Shown here piece after piece: positions 1 to 8,297 of a DNA stretch of 64,000 bases. The position numbers were made by a program, and so were the translations under genes. The notes beneath the pieces were generated by a model. The model searched no databases, was not told the DNA's origin, and saw only the letters and a list, made by a program, of their open reading frames with translations. The stretch comes from Arthrobacter sp. U41 (GTDB lineage: Bacteria; Actinomycetota; Actinomycetes; Actinomycetales; Micrococcaceae): contig NZ_CP015732.1 in NCBI RefSeq assembly GCF_001750145.1, forward strand, positions 248,001-312,000, written 5' to 3'. The first letter of the stretch is position 1; each line of letters opens with the position of its first letter.

Positions 1-202
1 GTGCCGCGTAGAGCTCGTTGACGCCGGTCTCTCCGGTCTGGAGCACCCGGCTGCCGCCGTAGAAATAGACCTCAAAATCGTTCAGCAGCGGATCGTAGGC
101 GGAGTACAGCACCACCAGGGCGGCGACGACGGAGAGCGCGCCGGCCGCCGTCGCGAGCCATCCGCGCGTGGTTGAGGGCGTGGCCCTGGTGGTGGTTGTC
201 AC
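1..202 (-). CDS. Putative membrane glycosyltransferase (GT87/DUF2029-like), N-terminal part only
   Basis: Only the first 67 codons are in the window; the gene runs off the left edge. A GTG start lies 6 bases after the metB stop, so it is probably co-transcribed behind metB. The visible protein has a short Thr-rich tail, one hydrophobic segment at about residues 17-38, then DFEVYFYGGSRVLQTG. That pattern resembles the first periplasmic loop of GT87 polyprenol-phosphate-mannose-dependent mannosyltransferases (an acidic residue, then VYxxGG and a later LY). The family call is inference from this short stretch. Confidence 0.5.
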   Translation of the reverse strand, partial: MTTTTRATPSTTRGWLATAAGALSVVAALVVLYSAYDPLLNDFEVYFYGGSRVLQTGETGVNELYAA

Positions 203-208
203 GGGTGC

Positions 209-1411
209 TTAGCTGCCTGGCTCGCCGGCCGCAGCGTCAATCTGCGAGAAAGCCTGCTCGAGGTCGGCGATCAGGTCCTCGACGTCCTCGATGCCGCAGG
301 AGAGCCGGATCAGGTTGACCGGGACGGCCAACTCGGTGCCCTTGACCGAGGCGTGCGTCATCTCCGAGGGGTAGTTCATCAGGGATTCGATGCCGCCCAG
401 GGACTCCGCGAGGGTGAACACGGAGGTCGATTCGGCCACCTTGCGTGCCGCCGTCTCGCCGCCCTTGAACTGCACGGAGATCATCCCGCCGAACTTCTTC
501 ATCTGTTTCCTGGCCAGCTCGTGCCCGGGGTGCGAGGGCAGTCCCGGGTACAGCACGGCCTCCACCTCGGGGCGCTGCAGCAGCCACTCGGCCACGGCCT
601 GGGCGTTGTCGCTGTGCCGGTCCATCCGGACGCCGAGGGTCTTGAGACCGCGGGTGGTGAGGAAGGCATCCATCGGGCCCGAGACAGCTCCGACGGCGAA
701 CTGCACGAAGCCGATCTTCTCGGCCAGTTCCGCGTCGTTGACGATGATGGCGCCGCCGACGACGTCGGAGTGGCCGCCGATGTACTTTGTCGTGGAGTGC
801 ACCACGATGTCGGCGCCGAGGGCCAGCGGGTTCTGCAGGTACGGCGAGGCGAAGGTGTTGTCCACCACGAGGAGGGCGCCGGCGTCGTGCGCCACGTTGG
901 CGAGGGCCTCGATGTCGGTGATCTTCATCATCGGGTTCGACGGAGTCTCCACCCAGACGAGGCGGGTCTTGTTCGCTGCCACGGCCTTGGCGACGGCGTC
1001 GAGATTGGACATGTCCACCGGGGTGTTGCCGATGCCCCACTCCCCCAGCACCCGGGCGATCAGCCGGTAGGTGCCGCCGTAGGCGTCGTTGCCGAGCACA
1101 ATGTGGTCACCGGGGCGGGTGAGGGCCCGGATCATGGAGTCCTCCGCGGCCAGGCCGGAGCTGAAGGAGAACGCGGCGGTTCCGCCTTCCAGGGCGGCGA
1201 GCTGTTCCTGCAGCGAGTCACGGGTGGGGTTGGTCCCGCGGCCGTATTCGTACCCTGCCCGGAGCACACCGATCGCTTCCTGGGCATAGGTGGTGGAGAA
1301 GTGCACCGGCGGCACGACGGCGCCGGTGCGCGGCTCGAACTCCTGGCCGGCATGCACGGCGCGGGTGTTGAATCCGGCAATTTTTGCGGGAGAGCTTTCT
1401 GGCAAAGACAT
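209..1411 (-). CDS. metB: Cystathionine gamma-synthase
   Basis: PLP-dependent Cys/Met metabolism enzyme of 400 residues, full length for the family. It forms cystathionine from an O-acylated homoserine and cysteine (transsulfuration toward methionine). The PLP lysine is K209 in STTKYIGGHSD, with the PLP-binding aspartate D184 in VVDNTF and the phosphate-binding YEYGRGTNPTR near residue 54. The ATG is preceded by GAAAGGAA, a good ribosome site. It lies 70 bases downstream of cbs in the same direction, so the pair covers both directions of transsulfuration. The paralogous cystathionine gamma-lyase cannot be fully excluded, but metB/cbs pairing and overall sequence favour the synthase. Confidence 0.9.
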   Translation of the reverse strand: MSLPESSPAKIAGFNTRAVHAGQEFEPRTGAVVPPVHFSTTYAQEAIGVLRAGYEYGRGTNPTRDSLQEQLAALEGGTAAFSFSSGLAAEDSMIRALTRPGDHIVLGNDAYGGTYRLIARVLGEWGIGNTPVDMSNLDAVAKAVAANKTRLVWVETPSNPMMKITDIEALANVAHDAGALLVVDNTFASPYLQNPLALGADIVVHSTTKYIGGHSDVVGGAIIVNDAELAEKIGFVQFAVGAVSGPMDAFLTTRGLKTLGVRMDRHSDNAQAVAEWLLQRPEVEAVLYPGLPSHPGHELARKQMKKFGGMISVQFKGGETAARKVAESTSVFTLAESLGGIESLMNYPSEMTHASVKGTELAVPVNLIRLSCGIEDVEDLIADLEQAFSQIDAAAGEPGS

Positions 1412-1481
1412 GTGCGTTCCTTTCGGCCGGCGGCCGGACGCCCCCGGGAGGGCGGTCCGGTCCCCGGGTCAGTTGCTGGGG

Positions 1482-2867
1482 TCAGTTGCTCAGGTAGGCG
1501 AGCAGGTCGTGGCGGGTGAGGATCCCCACCGGGGCGCCGACAAACGTCACCATCAGGGTGTCCGCGTCGGAGAGGAGCTCGCGGGCGGTCGAGATCGATT
1601 CCAGCGAGCCGATCACCGGCAGCCGGGCCTCCATGTGTTCGGAGACCTTGTCCGAGAGTTTGGCCTCGCCGCGGAAGAGCTTCGCGGTCAGGGTGCGTTC
1701 GTCGACGGCGCCGAGGACCTCGCCCATCACCACCGGCGGCTCCTGGGACAGCACCGGGATGCGCGAGACGCCGTACTCGTTCATGATGTTGATGACATCG
1801 CGGACGCTCTCGTTGGGGTGGATGTGCACGAGGTCCGGCATTTCCCCGGTCTTGGCCTTGAGGATCTCTCCCACGGAGGCCTCGTCGCCGCTGGCCAGGA
1901 AGCCGTAGGAGCGCATCCACTGGTCATTGAAGATTTTCGCCAGGTAGCCGCGGCCGGAGTCCGGCAGGATCACGACGACGACGGCGTCCTCCGGCAGGTC
2001 CTTGGCGACCTGCAGGGCGGCGACGACGGCCATCCCGGAGGAGCCGCCCACGAGCAGGCCTTCCTCGCGGGCGAGCCGGCGCGTCATCTCGAAGGAATCG
2101 GCGTCGCTGACGGCGATGACCTTGTCCGGGACGGACTTGTCGTAGTTGGCGGGCCACATGTCCTCGCCGACTCCTTCGACGAAGTACGGCCGGCCGGTGC
2201 CCCCGGAGTAGACCGAACCGGCCGGGTCGGCGCCGATGATCTTGACCACGCCGCCGTCGGACTCCGCGCGTCCGGCGGAGACTTCCTTGAGGTACCGACC
2301 GGTGCCGGTGATGGTGCCGCCGGTGCCGGCGCCGATCACGCAGTGCGTGATCCGGCCGTCCGTGTCGCGCCAGATCTCCGGGCCAGTGGATTCGTAGTGG
2401 CTGGCCGGGGCGGCCGGGTTGGAGAACTGGTCGGGCTTGTAGGCGCCGGGGATCTCGGTGACGAGCCGGTCCGAGACACCGTAGTAGCTTTGCGGGCTGT
2501 CCGGGGGGACGGCGGTGGGCGTCACCACCACCTCGGCGCCGTAGGCCTGGAGCACGGCGCGCTTGTCCTCGCCGACCTTGTCCGGCACCACGAAGATGCA
2601 CCGGTACCCCTTTTGCTGGGCGACGAGGGCCAGCCCGACGCCGGTGTTGCCGGAGGTGGGTTCCACGATGGTGCCGCCGGGCAGGAGTTTGCCGGTGCGT
2701 TCAGCCTCCTCGATCATCTTGACCGCGATGCGGTCCTTGATGGAACCGCCGGGGTTCAGGTATTCCAGCTTCACCAGGACCGTGGCCCCGATGCCGTCGG
2801 TAACGTGGTGCAGCTTGACGAGCGGCGTATTGCCGATGAGGTCCAGAACGGACTGGGCGTACTTCAT
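1482..2867 (-). CDS. cbs: Cystathionine beta-synthase
   Basis: 461-residue PLP enzyme condensing serine and homocysteine to cystathionine. The N-terminal 320 residues are the fold-type II catalytic domain: K44 in GGSIKDRIAV is the PLP lysine, EPTSGNTGVGLA near residue 70 is the substrate loop, and GTGGTITG near 178 holds the PLP phosphate. Residues ~340-461 form a pair of CBS modules, the adenosyl-ligand regulatory domain. This separates it from plain cysteine synthases, which lack it. The start ATG follows TAACTTTGTACCT very closely, so the mRNA may be leaderless or nearly so. metB follows downstream. Confidence 0.93.
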   Translation of the reverse strand: MKYAQSVLDLIGNTPLVKLHHVTDGIGATVLVKLEYLNPGGSIKDRIAVKMIEEAERTGKLLPGGTIVEPTSGNTGVGLALVAQQKGYRCIFVVPDKVGEDKRAVLQAYGAEVVVTPTAVPPDSPQSYYGVSDRLVTEIPGAYKPDQFSNPAAPASHYESTGPEIWRDTDGRITHCVIGAGTGGTITGTGRYLKEVSAGRAESDGGVVKIIGADPAGSVYSGGTGRPYFVEGVGEDMWPANYDKSVPDKVIAVSDADSFEMTRRLAREEGLLVGGSSGMAVVAALQVAKDLPEDAVVVVILPDSGRGYLAKIFNDQWMRSYGFLASGDEASVGEILKAKTGEMPDLVHIHPNESVRDVINIMNEYGVSRIPVLSQEPPVVMGEVLGAVDERTLTAKLFRGEAKLSDKVSEHMEARLPVIGSLESISTARELLSDADTLMVTFVGAPVGILTRHDLLAYLSN

Positions 2868-2949
2868 AGGTACAAAGTTACCGTCTCCGCCCGTCGGGGG
2901 CGGCCCCGGGGCACGCCGAGGCGCAGTGCGGGCGCCCCACCGCCGCTGT

Positions 2950-3381
2950 CTAGGCGCCGATGTCGTTCATTGCTGCCGCCGTGCCGGCCGGTTCCCCCGC
3001 CGGGGCCGCGTTCTGCCAGAGGCCAAGGATGTTGCCCTCCGGGTCCCGGAAGTAGGCCGCGAAGCCCATGTCCATCACGGCCTGCTTGGGCTGGACAGTG
3101 CTGCCCCCGAGGCTTCCGATTTTCTCCAGTGCCGCGTCGATATCCTCCACATCCACCGTGATGACCGGGGTCCTCAGCTCGCCTTCCCTGGCGAACATTC
3201 CTCCGTTGATCGAGCCTGCCTCCGCCGGCATGCCGGATTCGTCGGTGGGTGTGGTCATCAGCATGCTGTAACCAATGTCCGGCATGGTGTTGATGGTCCA
3301 GCCGAAAGCCGATTTGTAGAATTCCCGCGCCCGTTCCTCGTCATCAGCGGGGATCTCGAAATGCACAACGCGTCCAGCCAT
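2950..3381 (-). CDS. VOC (glyoxalase/dioxygenase superfamily) protein
   Basis: 143-residue single-domain VOC protein beginning MAGRVVHFEIPADDEERA. The first-strand histidine (HFEIP) and the late glutamate in DPEGNILGLWQN are at the usual metal-ligand places. A Gly-rich SINGGMF loop sits mid-protein. It has a C-terminal Ala/Gly-rich tail of about 18 residues not present in its neighbour. The upstream open frame extends further, but the start chosen is the homologous one and follows an AAAAGGTGA-type site. It is a tandem paralogue of the next gene. Substrate unknown; relatives are annotated as glyoxalase or antibiotic-resistance-like proteins without proof. Confidence 0.8.
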   Translation of the reverse strand: MAGRVVHFEIPADDEERAREFYKSAFGWTINTMPDIGYSMLMTTPTDESGMPAEAGSINGGMFAREGELRTPVITVDVEDIDAALEKIGSLGGSTVQPKQAVMDMGFAAYFRDPEGNILGLWQNAAPAGEPAGTAAAMNDIGA

Positions 3382-3439
3382 TTGAGTCACCTTTTCCTCT
3401 GCAGCCAGGGCGTGGGCGCTCCACGCCCACAGGGAGATT

Positions 3440-3826
3440 TTAGTCCCGTGCCGCGTTCTGCCACAGGCCCACGATGTTGCCCTCGGAGTCCTTGAAGTAG
3501 GCGTTCCAGCCCATCCCGGGAACCTCCATCTTTCCCCGGAACGTCGATCCGCCCAGCGCCGTGATCTTCTCCAGCGCGGCGTCGATGTCATCCACGTCAA
3601 CGGTGACCACCGAGGAGGTCAGTTCCCCTTCCCTCTTGAACAGGCCGCCGTTGATGGACCCGGGCACCGAGGGCCGGCCCTGGTCGTCCGGCGGCGTGGT
3701 CATCGCCAGGCTGTACTGCATCTCCGGCATGACCTGGAAGTCCCAGCCGAAGGCCGAACGGTAGAACTCGCGTGCGCGGTTCTCGTCGTCCGCGGGAATC
3801 TCGAAATGCACTACTCCACCAGCCAT
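3440..3826 (-). CDS. VOC protein, tandem paralogue
   Basis: 128 residues, closely similar along its length to the gene 58 bases downstream (shared VVHFEIPADDE, RAREFY, SAFGW, SINGG, EGELTS and EGNIVGLWQNA). The start is the ATG after AGGAGAATGTG; a GTG one codon earlier is possible but sits closer to the Shine-Dalgarno. The histidine in HFEIP and glutamate in SEGNI fit the VOC metal site. The pair looks like a recent tandem duplication, probably transcribed together. Function not assignable beyond the superfamily. Confidence 0.8.
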   Translation of the reverse strand: MAGGVVHFEIPADDENRAREFYRSAFGWDFQVMPEMQYSLAMTTPPDDQGRPSVPGSINGGLFKREGELTSSVVTVDVDDIDAALEKITALGGSTFRGKMEVPGMGWNAYFKDSEGNIVGLWQNAARD

Positions 3827-3991
3827 CACATTCTCCTAGGAAGAGGGATTCGGGGCCCAAGGGCAGGCGCGGGCGTCCACGCCACAGCCGGAGTCTAGCC
3901 CCGGCCGGCGCCCGGGGTTAAGGGCCCAACGGCCCGCACGGGACGTCCCGGCGGTACGGCCGCTGTCAGGCGTTCGTGGAATCATGGTCGG

Positions 3992-4972
3992 ATGACCATT
4001 GCAGACGTTCCCGCCGGCTTGGCTGCCGCGGCGGACGCCTCGCTGCGGTGGCACCCGGGCGGTCCTTTCGACCTGTCCCGGACGGTCGGCACGCTCCTGC
4101 GGGGGCACGGCGATCCGTCCATCCGCACCATGCCGGACGGCCTCTGGCTGGGATTCACGACGCCCGCGGGCCCGGCCACACTCCGTCTCGCCGCCGACGG
4201 CCGGCGGGACGACCCGGCCGTCGATGTCCAGGCCTGGGGACCGGGCGCAGCCGCCGCCGTCGATTCCGCACCGCGGATGCTGGGCCGCGACGACGACTGG
4301 TCCGGCTTTGACGAGCCCGCGTTCCAGGCCACGCTCCCCCGGATGGTTATTGAGGCCCGACGCCGCAACCTCGCCGTGCGGCTGCCCGCCACCGGCCGGC
4401 TGATCGATTCCCTCGTTCCCACGATCCTGGAGCAGAAGGTGACCGTGATCGAGGCCCGGCGCGGCTACCGCTATCTGATGTACCGCTTCGGGACCCCGGC
4501 CCCCGGCGCCGGGACCATTGCGCCGGCCAACCTGATGGTCCAGCCCACCCCCGATCAGTGGCTGCGCATCCCGAGCTGGGAATGGCACAAGGCCGGGGTG
4601 GGTCCCCAGCGTTCGGCGACCGTCATGCGCGCGCTGCGATCCGCCGCCGCGCTGGAACGGCTTGCCGTGCTCCCGGCCGCCGAGGCCTCCGCGAAGCTGC
4701 AGACCATTCCCGGCATCGGCGTGTGGACCGCCGCGGAGGTCGTGCAGCGCACCCACGGCTGCCCGGACTCGATTGCGGTGGGCGACTACCACCTGGCGGC
4801 GTACGTGGGCGCGGCGCTGACCGGCCGCCGGACGGACGACGCCGGGATGCTGCGGCTGCTGGCCCCGTGGACCGGGCACCGTCAACGCGTGGTCCGGATG
4901 ATCGGCCTCAGCGGCTTCCGCAAACCGACCTTCGGTCCCCGGATAACCATCCAGGACCACCGCGGCCACTAG
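3992..4972 (+). CDS. DNA-3-methyladenine glycosylase II-like (HhH-GPD) protein
   Basis: 326-residue member of the AlkA/HhH-GPD DNA glycosylases, which remove alkylated purines in base-excision repair. The helix-hairpin-helix is LQTIPGIGVWTAAEVV at about residues 236-251. The catalytic aspartate is D265 in IAVGDYHLAA. Residues ~1-110 fit the AlkA-type N-terminal domain and LEQKVTVIEA (147-156) is the usual interface helix. There is no convincing ribosome site before the ATG, as often seen for leaderless actinobacterial genes. It converges on the DUF559 gene across a palindromic repeat. Confidence 0.85.
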   Translation: MTIADVPAGLAAAADASLRWHPGGPFDLSRTVGTLLRGHGDPSIRTMPDGLWLGFTTPAGPATLRLAADGRRDDPAVDVQAWGPGAAAAVDSAPRMLGRDDDWSGFDEPAFQATLPRMVIEARRRNLAVRLPATGRLIDSLVPTILEQKVTVIEARRGYRYLMYRFGTPAPGAGTIAPANLMVQPTPDQWLRIPSWEWHKAGVGPQRSATVMRALRSAAALERLAVLPAAEASAKLQTIPGIGVWTAAEVVQRTHGCPDSIAVGDYHLAAYVGAALTGRRTDDAGMLRLLAPWTGHRQRVVRMIGLSGFRKPTFGPRITIQDHRGH

Positions 4973-4984
4973 CACTGCCGTTCA

Positions 4985-5075
4985 GGGGCCGGGCCCCGGG
5001 CCCCGGGCCCCCGGACCCTCCGGACCTCCGGGGCCCCGGACCTCCCAGACTTCCCGGACCTCCCGGACCTCCCCC
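4985..5075 (+). repeat. Low-complexity (CCGGACCTC-type) imperfect tandem repeats
   Basis: Between the glycosylase gene and the palindromic repeat the sequence is nearly pure G+C. It consists of drifting copies of GGGCCCC and then CCCGGACCT, repeated at least four times near the right end. It looks like replication-slippage product. No gene or ribosome site is seen in it. Confidence 0.6.
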
Positions 5076-5081
5076 CACTAC

Positions 5082-5144
5082 CAACGCGGGGTCACTTCCG
5101 GCCCATCCCGGGCGACTTTACCGGCGCGATGTGACCCCGCGTTG
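5082..5144. repeat. Palindromic repeat element, copy A
   Basis: 63-bp element with perfect 14-bp outer arms, CAACGCGGGGTCAC at 5082-5095 and its reverse complement at 5131-5144. The interior is only partly self-complementary. It sits 13 bases beyond the DUF559 stop and about 110 bases beyond the glycosylase stop. Three more copies occur in the window (6144-6205, 8298-8360 and 63977-64000 cut off). Confidence 0.9.
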
Positions 5145-5156
5145 CTTTGAAGGGGG

Positions 5157-6086
5157 TCAGGAACGAGGGAGCCGAGCCCTTTTGATCCGGCCGATGGCGC
5201 CCTCGAAATCCTCGGCCAGGTCATCGGCGTTGACTTTGAAATACGCCCAACCCGCGCGGCGGAACGCTTCGTCCCGCCGGTAGTCCCGGGACTGCTGTTC
5301 GCGCGTGAGGTGGTGGGCGCCGTCGTACTGGATGGCGATCCGCCACCTCCGGTAGCCCAGGTCTGCAGCCGGCGAGCGCGGATCGTCCGGATCGAGTTTC
5401 ACCTGAAGCTCCGGCTCAGGCAGCCGAGCGTCCAGCAGGGCCAGCCGCAGGAAGGTTTCCGGGAAGGAATCGGCTCCCACCCGCATCTCGTCGAGGGCGA
5501 GTCGGGCTTTCTCGACACCTTTCATGTTGGGATGCTGCCGGACGAGCAGCCGCAGCCCGTCCTTGTCGGCATATGGCTCGGACCGCTGTTCGAGGCCGGG
5601 CCGGGGTCGGCGGATGATCTGGTCGCCCAGGGCGATGAGGTAGTTGAGCGGCAGAACCGCAGCCAGATCCAGCCAGGTCCGGGGCGGCGCCGTCACGGGG
5701 ATGCCGTCGACGTCGGTCAGCTCCCCGGGGTTGGACCGCACGCGGTGGCCCGTTACTCCGGCCCGGCGGACGCGGGGAAGCTCATGGGGTTTGCTGAGGT
5801 GGATGGTGGCACAGCTGCCCAGCCAGGGCGGCAGTCCCAGCAGGGTCAGGACGGCGGCTGTTTCGTGCGAGACCCAGGCGCCGGGCGTGGCGGCGGCCAG
5901 GACGCGGGCACGCTCGATGATCTCCAGCTGCCGACCGGCGGGCAGGTAGATGAGGCGGCCGCCGTCGGCCAGGTCACGCGCCCGGAGGCGTTTGGCCGAA
6001 ACCCCCAGCCCGCGGGACTCATAGACCGTAAACGGCGTCTGGGCGAGGCTTTCGGGGAGCGGCGAAATGCGGACCATGGGCTCCAT
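5157..6086 (-). CDS. DUF559 / Vsr-like endonuclease-domain protein
   Basis: 309 residues. Residues ~15-60 form a short winged-helix-like segment of the kind annotated as AbiEi-type antitoxin domain in relatives. The C-terminal ~110 residues are a DUF559 domain, a PD-(D/E)xK nuclease fold related to the very-short-patch repair endonuclease: PETFLRLALL (E210), AADLGYRRWRIAIQYDG (D242, D255) and HH 258-259. The usual glutamate before the YDG is glutamine (Q253), so full catalytic competence is uncertain. Target and role are unknown for the family. The gene is alone and bracketed by palindromic repeats A and B. No transposase is present. Confidence 0.8.
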   Translation of the reverse strand: MEPMVRISPLPESLAQTPFTVYESRGLGVSAKRLRARDLADGGRLIYLPAGRQLEIIERARVLAAATPGAWVSHETAAVLTLLGLPPWLGSCATIHLSKPHELPRVRRAGVTGHRVRSNPGELTDVDGIPVTAPPRTWLDLAAVLPLNYLIALGDQIIRRPRPGLEQRSEPYADKDGLRLLVRQHPNMKGVEKARLALDEMRVGADSFPETFLRLALLDARLPEPELQVKLDPDDPRSPAADLGYRRWRIAIQYDGAHHLTREQQSRDYRRDEAFRRAGWAYFKVNADDLAEDFEGAIGRIKRARLPRS

Positions 6087-6143
6087 TGTGGCCTCGAAGC
6101 CACGCCGGTGCAGAGGTTATCCACAGGCCCGAGCTTCCTGCCG

Positions 6144-6205
6144 CAACGCGGGGTCAGATACCGCCCATCCCGGGGGATTTATGGGCGCCAAGTGACCCCG
6201 CGTTG
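6144..6205. repeat. Palindromic repeat element, copy B
   Basis: 62-bp element with 13-bp perfect outer arms (CAACGCGGGGTCA at 6144-6156, complement at 6193-6205) and a second inner pair, CGCCCAT at 6162-6168 against ATGGGCG at 6181-6187. It lies 58 bases before the DUF559 start and only 3 bases beyond the stop of the acyl-CoA synthetase. Confidence 0.9.
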
Positions 6206-6208
6206 GAG

Positions 6209-7885
6209 TTAGAGGCCGAGTCGGGACACTGCTTCCTGCCGCATGTCCACCTTGCGGATCTTGCCGGAGACGGTCATCGGGAAGCTCTCGCGCACGTCCA
6301 CATAGTGCGGGATCTTGTAGTGCGCCAGCTTCCCGCGGCAGAACGCGGCCAGGCCGGCGGCGTCCAGCGGCGCGGCGCCGGGCTTGAGGATGACGCAGGC
6401 CATCAGCTCCTCGCCGTACCGGGCGTCCGGCACCCCGATCACCTGAACGTCCTGGATGTCGGGGTGTGTGTACAGGAACTCCTCGATTTCGCGGGGATAG
6501 ACGTTCTCGCCGCCGCGGATCACCATGTCCTTGATCCGGCCCTCGATCACGATGTAGCCGTCCTCGTCCATCCGCGCCAGGTCGCCGGTGTGCATCCAGC
6601 CATCGGCGTCAATCGCCTCGGCGGTCTTGTCCGGCTGGTTCCAGTAGCCCTTCATCACGGAGTATCCGCGGGTGCACAGTTCGCCGATCTCGCCGCGCTG
6701 CAGCACGTCCCCGGTCATCGGGTCCACGATCTGGCTTTCCAGCTGCGGCATGGTCCGCCCGACACTTTGGGTGCGCTGGGCCATGGTGTCCACACTGCGG
6801 GTCATGGTGGACACCGGGGAGGTCTCCGTCATCCCGTAGCAGATGGCCACGTCCGCCATGTTCATGTCCGAGATGACGCGGTTCATCACCTCGATGGGAC
6901 ACAGCGAACCCGCCATCACTCCGGTGCGCAGGGTGGAGAGGTCGTAGGAGGCGAAGTCCGGCAGGGCGAGTTCGGCGATGAACATCGTGGGCACGCCGTA
7001 CAGTGAGGTCCCGCCAAAGTCCTGCACCGCTTCCAGCGCCGCGGCCGGGGTGAACCCCCGGCCCGGAATGATGGTGGCGCAGCCGTGGCTCAGGGCGGCC
7101 AGGTTCCCGATCACCATGCCGAAGCAGTGGTAGAAGGGCACCGGCAGCACCACCCGGTCATGCTCGGTGTACTCCAGCAGCTCACCGATCGAGTGGCCGT
7201 TGTTCAGGATGTTGTGGTGCGAGAGTGTGGCCCCCTTGGGGAAGCCGGTGGTGCCGGAGGTGTACTGCAGGTTGATCGCGTCGTGCGGGTCCAGTTCGGC
7301 CATGCGCGCCTTCAGGGCCGAATGGGCGACGTCGTCGGCCCGCTTGAGCAGCTCCGCGAAGGTCCGCTCCGACTCGTTCGCGGGAACGCCGGCCGTGAGG
7401 GCGGGCTGGCCGGCGTCGGGCAGGAACACCAGTTCGCGCAGCTCCGGGCATTCCGCCAGCGCCTGCCTGGCCATCCCGGTGTAGTCGCTGTTGCGGTCCG
7501 AGGGCGCGGCGACCAGCATCCGCATGCCGTTCTGCTTGACCACAAACTCCAGTTCATGGCTCCGGTAGGCGGGATTGACGTTGACCAGGACCGCCCCCGC
7601 CTTGGCCGTCGCGTACTGCAGGATGGTCCACTCGGCGCAGTTGGGGCTCCAGATGCCGATCCGGTCCCCCTTGGCCACGCCGAGGGCCAGCAGCGCGCGG
7701 GCCAGGCGGTCGACGTCGTCGTTCAGCTTTGTGTAGCTCCAGCGCCGGGCTTCTTCCCCCGGCACTGCCGCGGCCTCGATCAGGGCGTCGTGGTAAGGGA
7801 ACCTGGCCACGATCCGTTCGAAATTGTCGCCGATGGTTTCCTCGAGCAGCGGGACGTCAGTGTCCCCGGCTGTGTATGCAAGCAT
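6209..7885 (-). CDS. AMP-binding acyl-CoA synthetase (medium-chain/ACSF2-type)
   Basis: 558-residue adenylate-forming enzyme that activates a carboxylic acid to its CoA thioester via an acyl-AMP. The P-loop YTSGTTGFPKGA lies near residue 208. GMTETSPVS is the A5 motif, YTGD-like HTGDLARMDEDGYI the A7-A8 hinge region, and the C-terminal lysine is in SGKIRKVDM. The N-terminus (VPLLEETIGDNFERIVARFP) matches fatty-acid-CoA ligases of the ACSF2/FadD35 type. It stands alone. The start ATG at 7885 precedes the annotated adenylation domain by the normal length. Exact chain-length preference cannot be told from sequence. Confidence 0.88.
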   Translation of the reverse strand: MLAYTAGDTDVPLLEETIGDNFERIVARFPYHDALIEAAAVPGEEARRWSYTKLNDDVDRLARALLALGVAKGDRIGIWSPNCAEWTILQYATAKAGAVLVNVNPAYRSHELEFVVKQNGMRMLVAAPSDRNSDYTGMARQALAECPELRELVFLPDAGQPALTAGVPANESERTFAELLKRADDVAHSALKARMAELDPHDAINLQYTSGTTGFPKGATLSHHNILNNGHSIGELLEYTEHDRVVLPVPFYHCFGMVIGNLAALSHGCATIIPGRGFTPAAALEAVQDFGGTSLYGVPTMFIAELALPDFASYDLSTLRTGVMAGSLCPIEVMNRVISDMNMADVAICYGMTETSPVSTMTRSVDTMAQRTQSVGRTMPQLESQIVDPMTGDVLQRGEIGELCTRGYSVMKGYWNQPDKTAEAIDADGWMHTGDLARMDEDGYIVIEGRIKDMVIRGGENVYPREIEEFLYTHPDIQDVQVIGVPDARYGEELMACVILKPGAAPLDAAGLAAFCRGKLAHYKIPHYVDVRESFPMTVSGKIRKVDMRQEAVSRLGL

Positions 7886-7986
7886 GATGTGACGCTACCA
7901 ACACTCGGCCCGCAAAAAAAGACCAAAGCTTGGATGTCCTAGGAAATTTTCGGGACACAAAGCCGCGGCCCGGTATTGTAAAAACC

Positions 7987-8265
7987 ATGAGCGCACCCAT
8001 TGACCTTCAGGCCATCTTCATCCCCAACGACGGCGAGTTCTTCCGTGTGAAGCTCGCGCTGGAGATCGCCATCGACGAGGTGGTCAACGAACCCGGCTGC
8101 ATCCGGTACGAGCTCACCGAGGCCGGCGAGGACAGGCTGGTGCTGACCGAGCGGTGGGCCTCGCAGGAAGACCTGGACAAGCATTCGAAGGGCACCGCGG
8201 TCCAGGACCTCAACGAGTCCCTCAGCGCCCTGCTGGCCGAGCCGGTCAAGATTGTGAAGCTCTAG
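7987..8265 (+). CDS. Putative quinol monooxygenase (ABM family)
   Basis: 92-residue single ABM (antibiotic biosynthesis monooxygenase) domain. These small ferredoxin-like proteins oxidise quinols or aromatic substrates without a cofactor, usually as dimers. The pattern is typical: an N-terminal strand, EPGCIRYELTE, then VLTERWASQEDLDKHSKG with the conserved W and H. The start is the ATG with natural N-terminus MSAPIDL; an open frame continues upstream but does not match the family. It converges on thioredoxin across repeat C. Confidence 0.8.
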   Translation: MSAPIDLQAIFIPNDGEFFRVKLALEIAIDEVVNEPGCIRYELTEAGEDRLVLTERWASQEDLDKHSKGTAVQDLNESLSALLAEPVKIVKL

Positions 8266-8297
8266 CCGCGCCCTCGGGCCAAGACAACGAACACAGA

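Noticed and set aside
5082..6205. DUF559 unit as an insertion sequence or transposon
   Set aside because: No transposase and no target-site duplication outside copies A and B; the flanks are hairpins present elsewhere without the gene.
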